The translations under genes and the position numbers were made by a program. Shown here piece after piece: positions 6,401 through 9,935 of a stretch of DNA of 9,935 bases (positions within the stretch are counted from its first letter, which is position 1; each line of letters starts with the position of its first letter). The notes under the pieces were generated by a model, which saw only the letters and a program-made list of their open reading frames with translations, was not told where the DNA came from and did not search any database. The stretch comes from Alphaproteobacteria bacterium (GTDB lineage Bacteria > Pseudomonadota > Alphaproteobacteria > SMXP01): assembly GCA_004356335.1 (NCBI GenBank), contig SMXP01000039.1, forward strand, positions 1 through 9,935, given 5' to 3'.

Positions 6401-8306
6401 CGATGTGTTCGGCAACGGCATGTTGTTGTCGAAACATATTAAATTGGTGGCCGCCTTCGACCATCGCGACATTTTCTTCGATCCGGATCCGGATCCCGAT
6501 GTGGGATGGCAGGAAAGGGCGCGGCTATTTAGTTTACCCCGGTCGAGTTGGGCGGATTACGACCGCGGCCGGATTTCGCCGGGCGGCGGCGTGTTCAGCC
6601 GCAGTTTGAAAGCCATTGATCTAACCCCGGCCATGCAATCGGTCCTGGGGATAGATGACGATCGGCTGACGCCCGACCAACTCATCCGGCAGATTTTGCG
6701 CGCTCCCGTCGATCTTCTGTGGTTCGGCGGCATCGGAACCTGTGTGAAATCCGGTAACGAACGCGATGGCGATGTTGGCGACAAGAGCAATGACGCCATT
6801 CGTATCAACGCCGAACAACTCCAAGTCAAAGTTATCGGTGAAGGTGCCAATTTGGCGATTACTCAAGCGGGCCGCATTGTTTATGCTGCGGCCGGCGGGC
6901 GCATCAACACAGACGCCATAGACAATGTAGGCGGCGTCGATTGCTCCGACCATGAAGTGAATATCAAAATTTTGCTCGATTCCCTCGTTTCTAAGGGCAC
7001 GCTGTCGATCGATCAACGCAATGATCTTCTGGAGGCAATGACCGAAGATGTTTCCGCCCTTGTCTTGAAGAACTGTTACGATCAGACGCTGGCGCTTTCT
7101 ATAGCGGAAAGCTCCGCCGTCGACGACCTCAATTCCCATAAGCGTTTCATGCAAGAACTCGAGCGCGATGAACGCCTCAACCGGCAGGTCGAGAACCTGC
7201 CCGATGACGAAGGCCTGAACGAGCTAGGGATACAAGGAAGGGGCCTGGTGCGGCCCGAATTAGCAATTCTCATGGCCTACGCCAAAACTAAACTCTTTGA
7301 TGAATTAGTGGCGTCCGACGTGCCCGCTGAAAATTATTTGCGCCGCCGGCTGATCGATTACTTTCCGGATATCTTAGGAGATCGGTACCAAGGGTTCATT
7401 GAGCAGCATCAATTGCGTCATGAGATCATCGCATCGGTTCTGGCGAACGAATGTATTGATTACGGCGGCATAACTTTCATTAATCGAATCGCCGACAACA
7501 CCGGGGCAACACCGGCATTGATCGTAAGGGCCTTTATTGCTTCAGACGGCATATTTGGTCTTAAGGATCTGCGTTATCGGATCAATGAATTGGACAATAA
7601 GATTGCTGCCAAAACGCAGATCGAACTTCACTTGCGATTACTACCGGTCCTAAGCCGACAAATTTTATGGTTGCTGCGTCATGGCGTTGTGGTCAAAGAC
7701 GGCACGCCGAGCTTAGCGATCGCCAAGACCATTGATAATTATCGGCGGTCGGTCGAAACGGTACGAGAATGCATCGAAAACTGTCTGCCCGCGGGCCTTT
7801 GTGCTCGGATCGATGGGCAAGCATCCCTGCTTGAACAGATCGGCGTGGACAAACGGCTTGCCCGTGATATGGCGATCGTTTCCGCCATGGCGTCGGCCGG
7901 CGATATCATTGACGTGGCCAGGCTAAGCGATCGGTCTATACCGGTGGCGACGGAGATCTATTTCGAGCTGGGGGAAATGCTTGGGCTCGACGAATTACGC
8001 GATGATTCCGGGCAGATGCGCCCTGCAGAACCTTGGGCACGACTGGCGATCCAGCGCGTGTTAGACGATCTTTATCAACAGCAACGGGCGCTCACCCTGT
8101 CGGTGCTCGGCCGAACGGCGGCGCAAGACAATGGGGGCGATGCCATAGCAGCCTGGATGTCGCAACATCGTGCCGATGTAGACCGGACAATGACCATACT
8201 TGCCGAAATGGAGGTGGGGGGTGGACTGACAGTGGCCAAATTATCCCTTGCCGGAAGTCAAATACGCGAACTCGCGGCCATTGCGGCCGATCGCGATGCG
8301 CGATAA
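3408..8306 (+). CDS. gdhB: NAD-specific glutamate dehydrogenase, large 180-kDa type
   Basis: This 1632-residue protein oxidatively deaminates L-glutamate to 2-oxoglutarate and ammonium with NAD, linking amino acid catabolism to the citric acid cycle in the cytoplasm. Its length fits the Bac_GDH (PF05088) family of Proteobacteria. The N-terminal half carries ACT-like regulatory segments (about 60-180, 411-485 and 558-625). The catalytic core includes GGLRWSDR (823-830) and KNAIIVPAGAKGGF (848-861), where Lys858 corresponds to the catalytic lysine of the GGAKGG motif. The nucleotide-binding part has VGVGDMSGDVFGNGM (991-1005), GGIGTCVKS (1107-1115) and VIGEGANL (1142-1149). A helical C-terminal domain follows, with RPELAILMAYAKTKL and YFPDILGDRY. 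I chose ATG 3408 as the first start in frame; its ribosome site is weak (AGG near 3394). GGIGTCVKS differs from the GGIGTYVKA I recall for most relatives. Relatives are tetra- or hexameric and often allosterically controlled by amino acids. Confidence 0.95.
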   Translation: MANASVTLKQERIDEVVLRANGDGQDITGPDHSGFDQFAEALLEDATADELAAYDGETWYHIALSFWRFAGNRPPRTTKLRVINPVPDRDGWSTSHSVLQIVCDDMQFLVDSVLGQLTDLNLRLYSVIHPVVQVGRDNAGNRIDIGPHDTDTSRRLIRESMIHIEFEHNADPKFLEMIRIRIENVLKRVALVVTDFDAMRERLQEAARGLIDKPPAIDLEELDESIAFLTWLHQNHFVFLGSRIYRFEGEPETGNLIPLDESGLGLLRDPKIRVLRRGRQLVSLTPEVREFLMLPAPIIITKANVRSDVHRRVHMDYVGVKLFDALGKLAGEYRFVGLFTADAYNLSPSDIPLLSRKIARVIERSGFPSTTYNAKALQNILDTFPRDELFQISEDELLRYGLSILDLQERPRTRILLRHDRYDRYVSALVYVPRDRYDSRVRERIADILTTEFDGHISAYYPHFNDTPLARIHFIIGLNPDKAPHWPDPDELENKIIEVARSWTDDLAVALDRFHGEAGSQPLFARYRNAFSAGYKAAASAMEAVHDIEKLEPLGPSPAVTIRSFHGPGDPDYAIRFKLFRADEPVPLSDVLPILENIGLRVIQEASYPLDRGDALFWIHDFYMEHPRRQPLSSPSVGKNIEEAFAAVWQGRAENDGFNRLTIGQELSWRNVALLRSLAHYRQQTGRTLSVSYMQDTLVRHPAVTQLLVDLFYVRFDPALSLEKEQRLSRAEEIRIQIIEALNEVDSLDEDRIMRQFLDLIMALLRTNFFQTDESGTRKAYLSFKISSRDIADLPLPKPLTEIFVYSTRFEAVHLRWSPVARGGLRWSDRREDFRTEILGLAKAQQVKNAIIVPAGAKGGFVPKQLPSNGSRQDILDEGVICYRMFIAGLLDLTDNIKNGKVVGPDHLIAYDDDDPYLVVAADKGTATFSDIANEIAARYDFWLGDAFASGGSQGYDHKGMGITARGAWEAIKRHFRELGVDIQTQDFTVIGVGDMSGDVFGNGMLLSKHIKLVAAFDHRDIFFDPDPDPDVGWQERARLFSLPRSSWADYDRGRISPGGGVFSRSLKAIDLTPAMQSVLGIDDDRLTPDQLIRQILRAPVDLLWFGGIGTCVKSGNERDGDVGDKSNDAIRINAEQLQVKVIGEGANLAITQAGRIVYAAAGGRINTDAIDNVGGVDCSDHEVNIKILLDSLVSKGTLSIDQRNDLLEAMTEDVSALVLKNCYDQTLALSIAESSAVDDLNSHKRFMQELERDERLNRQVENLPDDEGLNELGIQGRGLVRPELAILMAYAKTKLFDELVASDVPAENYLRRRLIDYFPDILGDRYQGFIEQHQLRHEIIASVLANECIDYGGITFINRIADNTGATPALIVRAFIASDGIFGLKDLRYRINELDNKIAAKTQIELHLRLLPVLSRQILWLLRHGVVVKDGTPSLAIAKTIDNYRRSVETVRECIENCLPAGLCARIDGQASLLEQIGVDKRLARDMAIVSAMASAGDIIDVARLSDRSIPVATEIYFELGEMLGLDELRDDSGQMRPAEPWARLAIQRVLDDLYQQQRALTLSVLGRTAAQDNGGDAIAAWMSQHRADVDRTMTILAEMEVGGGLTVAKLSLAGSQIRELAAIAADRDAR

Positions 8307-8349
8307 ATCTTCAACATGAAGCGCCCACGGCACACGCGAAAGACTCGGT

Positions 8350-9762
8350 ATGAACCATAAGGCGGCGCGCCGCGGCCATGTGTCCAAGCCAGGCGCCGGA
8401 CGCGGGTCCGATTTGGCGCCAATGAGTTGGGCTTTATGGGATTGGGCGAGCCAGCCTTATTTTACCTTGGTCACCACATTTATTTTTTTCCCCTACTTTG
8501 CAACCGGCTTCATTGGTGACCCGGTGCGCGGTCAGGAATTGTTGGGCTATGCCTTGGGGGTGGCGGGATTATTGATTGCCGTCACGAGCCCCGTCGCGGG
8601 TGCCGTCGCCGATGCCCTGGGCCGCCGCAAGCCGTGGCTGGCAGCCTTTTCCGTCATTTTTGTCGTATGCAGCGCCGGCCTTTGGGCCGCCGAACCCGGC
8701 GCGCCAAATGGCGTGGCCTTTATCATGGTCATGATCGTTTTGGCTTCCTTTTCCATTGAAAGTGCCATCGTTTTTTATAACGCCATGTTGCCCGGTTTGG
8801 TTCCGGAAGCGCGCCTCGGACGCTTGAGCGGTATGGGCTGGGGCATGGGTTACCTGGGAGGATTGGTCTCGCTTGCGCTCGTGTTATGGGCGTTTTCCCT
8901 GCCAAGTCAAATGACCTCGGTTTTTCTTCCCGAGGCCCCTTTATTGGGTATGGATCCATTGCGTTCAGAGGCCGATCGCGCCGTCGGCCCGTTTGCGGCG
9001 ATCTGGTATATTATTTTCGCCATACCGCTCTTTTTGTTTGTGCCCGATGAAGCGCCCCGCAAAGTGACAATGCGTCAAGCGATTGGCGCTGGTCTTGCCA
9101 AACTTTACCGAACGCTTGTCGATTTACGTAACTATGGAAACGTTGCCATGTTTCTCTTGGCACGGATGATTTATAATAACGGCTTTTCCGCTATTTTCGT
9201 CTTTGGTGGGGTTTATGCCCGGGGCATTTTCGGCTGGGGCCTGACGATGATGGCGCTTTTCGGGATTATTCTGACCGTCTTTTCGACCCTATCGGCTTTT
9301 ATCGGCGGTTGGTTCGACGATCATTACGGTTCGAAACCGACCCTGATGGTGTCGCTGTCATTGCTCATACTGGGCACTCTCGGAATTGCATCGGTCTCGC
9401 CCGACGGCGTTCTGTTTGTTGTCGTTCTTGAGCCCTTGGAGGCGGTTCGGCCGGCATTTTCCTCTGTTCAGGAACAGGTCTATCTCGCCTCCGGCATTGT
9501 CATCGGTATTGCGGCCGGTCCGGCTCAATCGGTCAGCCGCACGCTCATGGCACGCCTTGCGCCGCCCGGCATGGTGACGGAATTCTTTGGTCTATATGCC
9601 TTTTCCGGTAAGGCGGTTGGCTTCCTTGCGCCGACAATCGTCGCTCTGGTCACCGCCGCTTGGGGCAGCCAAAGGGCCGGCATTTTCGCTATCCTTGCTT
9701 TTTTGATTTGCGGTCTTGTCTTGCTTGTGCCGGTCCGTCAAGAACGGGCGAAGGCCATTTAG
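8350..9762 (+). CDS. UMF1-family MFS transporter (Atg22-like)
   Basis: This 470-residue inner-membrane protein has about 12 hydrophobic segments in two halves. Near the N-terminus, SWALWDWASQPYFTLVTTF (26-44) is the UMF1 opening signature, and GAVADALGRRKP (84-95) is the MFS motif A loop between helices 2 and 3. In the second half, LLARMIYNNGFSAIFVFGG (269-287) and GPAQSVSRTLMARLAPP with EFFGLYAFSGKAVGFLAP (390-428) are typical of UMF1 and related to yeast Atg22, a vacuolar amino acid effluxer. That link and the neighbouring glutamate dehydrogenase suggest an amino acid or related small substrate, but this is inference. It starts 43 bases after the dehydrogenase stop with no terminator between, so co-transcription is likely. 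The ribosome site is weak (GAAAGA at 8338-8343); ATG 8422 is an alternative start that would keep the whole first helix. The stop codon TAG overlaps the palindrome that follows. Confidence 0.9.
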   Translation: MNHKAARRGHVSKPGAGRGSDLAPMSWALWDWASQPYFTLVTTFIFFPYFATGFIGDPVRGQELLGYALGVAGLLIAVTSPVAGAVADALGRRKPWLAAFSVIFVVCSAGLWAAEPGAPNGVAFIMVMIVLASFSIESAIVFYNAMLPGLVPEARLGRLSGMGWGMGYLGGLVSLALVLWAFSLPSQMTSVFLPEAPLLGMDPLRSEADRAVGPFAAIWYIIFAIPLFLFVPDEAPRKVTMRQAIGAGLAKLYRTLVDLRNYGNVAMFLLARMIYNNGFSAIFVFGGVYARGIFGWGLTMMALFGIILTVFSTLSAFIGGWFDDHYGSKPTLMVSLSLLILGTLGIASVSPDGVLFVVVLEPLEAVRPAFSSVQEQVYLASGIVIGIAAGPAQSVSRTLMARLAPPGMVTEFFGLYAFSGKAVGFLAPTIVALVTAAWGSQRAGIFAILAFLICGLVLLVPVRQERAKAI

Positions 9763-9806
9763 AGCGCATTGACAAAAACCGCGTACACTTTTTGTGAATG
9801 CGCTCT
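9761..9806. repeat. Palindrome related to the element at 2624-2664, inverted
   Basis: AGAGCGCATTGACAAAAA (9761-9778) pairs with 9789-9806 at 17 of 18 positions around a 10-base loop. Read on the minus strand it aligns with the element at 2624-2664: GCGCATTCA, AAAAGTG, CGGTTTT and AATGCGC fall in the same order, with one gap. The first two bases belong to the transporter stop codon, so the hairpin probably forms the 3' end of that transcript and may terminate or protect it. The paired ends are followed at once by TA and the insertion sequence. Confidence 0.75.
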
Positions 9807-9807
9807 A

Positions 9808-9935
9808 GGGTCTGTGGACATTTAACGTAAAGCGATGACTGTGGCCGCGATGTTCCAAGTTGCTTTATAGCTTGTATCGGTTTTATCGTATCGCGTGTTT
9901 ACGCTTCTGAATTCCTTAATCTTGCTGAAGTAATT
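9808..9935 (-). mobile_element. IS5-type insertion sequence, 3' end only
   Basis: The element appears to begin with GGGTCTGTGGACATT at 9808, directly after a TA dinucleotide (9806-9807) that would fit the short TA target duplication of the IS427-type branch of IS5. The transposase reads inward from the right edge on the minus strand and stops 14 bases from this end, the compact layout usual for such elements. The other end and most of the element lie outside the window, so I cannot say whether it is intact. The exact boundary is an inference from the transposase stop and the TA. Confidence 0.65.
9822..9935 (-). CDS. IS5-family transposase, C-terminal fragment
   Basis: The minus-strand frame open from the right edge gives 37 residues ending at TAA (9824-9822). 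It begins NYFSKIKEFRSVNTRYDKT and ends NIAATVIALR. This matches the C-terminus of IS5-family DDE transposases, whose usual form as I recall it is IENYFSKIKEFRRVATRYDKT and a hydrophobic last helix. The catalytic glutamate of the DDE triad should lie just before the first residue seen here, beyond the edge. SVN replaces the common RVA, so this copy has diverged somewhat. Only the end of the gene is visible; activity cannot be judged. Confidence 0.8.
   Translation of the reverse strand, partial: NYFSKIKEFRSVNTRYDKTDTSYKATWNIAATVIALR

Noticed and set aside
6133..6609. Plus-strand open frame of 158 residues within the glutamate dehydrogenase gene
   Set aside because: Out-of-frame shadow of the catalytic domain with no domain likeness.
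6621..7154. Minus-strand open frame of 177 residues within the glutamate dehydrogenase gene
   Set aside because: Antisense to the most conserved catalytic region, with no motif of its own; codon constraint on the plus strand explains it.
1..9935. A new multi-gene system such as defence, toxin-antitoxin or a biosynthetic cluster
   Set aside because: All sizeable genes belong to known families of metabolism, regulation or transport. The unusual content is in small decayed genes and repeats.

Overview
The window reads as chromosomal DNA from an alphaproteobacterium. The evidence is the very long NAD-glutamate dehydrogenase of the type common in that class, a UMF1-type transporter, a CueR/HmrR-type copper regulator, and dispersed palindromes with the AAAAGTG...GGTTTT core often seen between alphaproteobacterial genes. 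No genus can be named from the sequence. Nearly all real genes lie on the plus strand.

Layout. Bases 1-837 hold no gene I can support: a weak open frame enters from the left edge, there is an AT-rich palindromic site near 563-585, and a strong 15-bp hairpin with a short T-run lies at 729-783. Bases 838-1176 hold the remains of a very short PEP-CTERM (exosortase-sorted) protein, in which one TAA codon separates the signal peptide from the PEP sorting motif. A MerR-type promoter with the diagnostic 19-bp spacer (1173-1203) follows, then a CueR-type Cu(I) sensor (1257-1643) and a glutathione S-transferase (1734-2345). Bases 2346-2743 are intergenic and rich in structure: an 11-bp tandem triplet, a possible terminator, a possible 25-residue membrane peptide and two interlocking palindromes. 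Bases 2744-3122 are a DUF1287 gene that has lost its middle and changed frame. A promoter-like region with a 9-bp inverted repeat precedes the 1632-residue NAD-glutamate dehydrogenase (3408-8306), followed 43 bases later by a UMF1-family MFS transporter (8350-9762). The transporter stop codon lies inside a palindrome related to the one at 2624-2664. Directly after it, at a TA dinucleotide, begins the end of an IS5-type insertion sequence that runs off the right edge with its transposase on the minus strand.

How the parts fit. CueR and the GST may form a small copper or thiol stress unit, with CueR reading its own promoter; no copper pump or chaperone is present. The glutamate dehydrogenase converts glutamate to 2-oxoglutarate and ammonium, and the transporter may be co-transcribed with it, although its substrate is unknown. 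Two degraded genes, an insertion sequence and mosaic palindromes within 10 kb suggest a chromosome undergoing some gene decay. I see no phage genes, CRISPR array, defence system or biosynthetic cluster. The items most worth a second look are the PEP-CTERM gene split by a stop codon, the CueR operator in front of cueR itself, the DUF1287 deletion, and the paired palindromes, one of which abuts the IS end.
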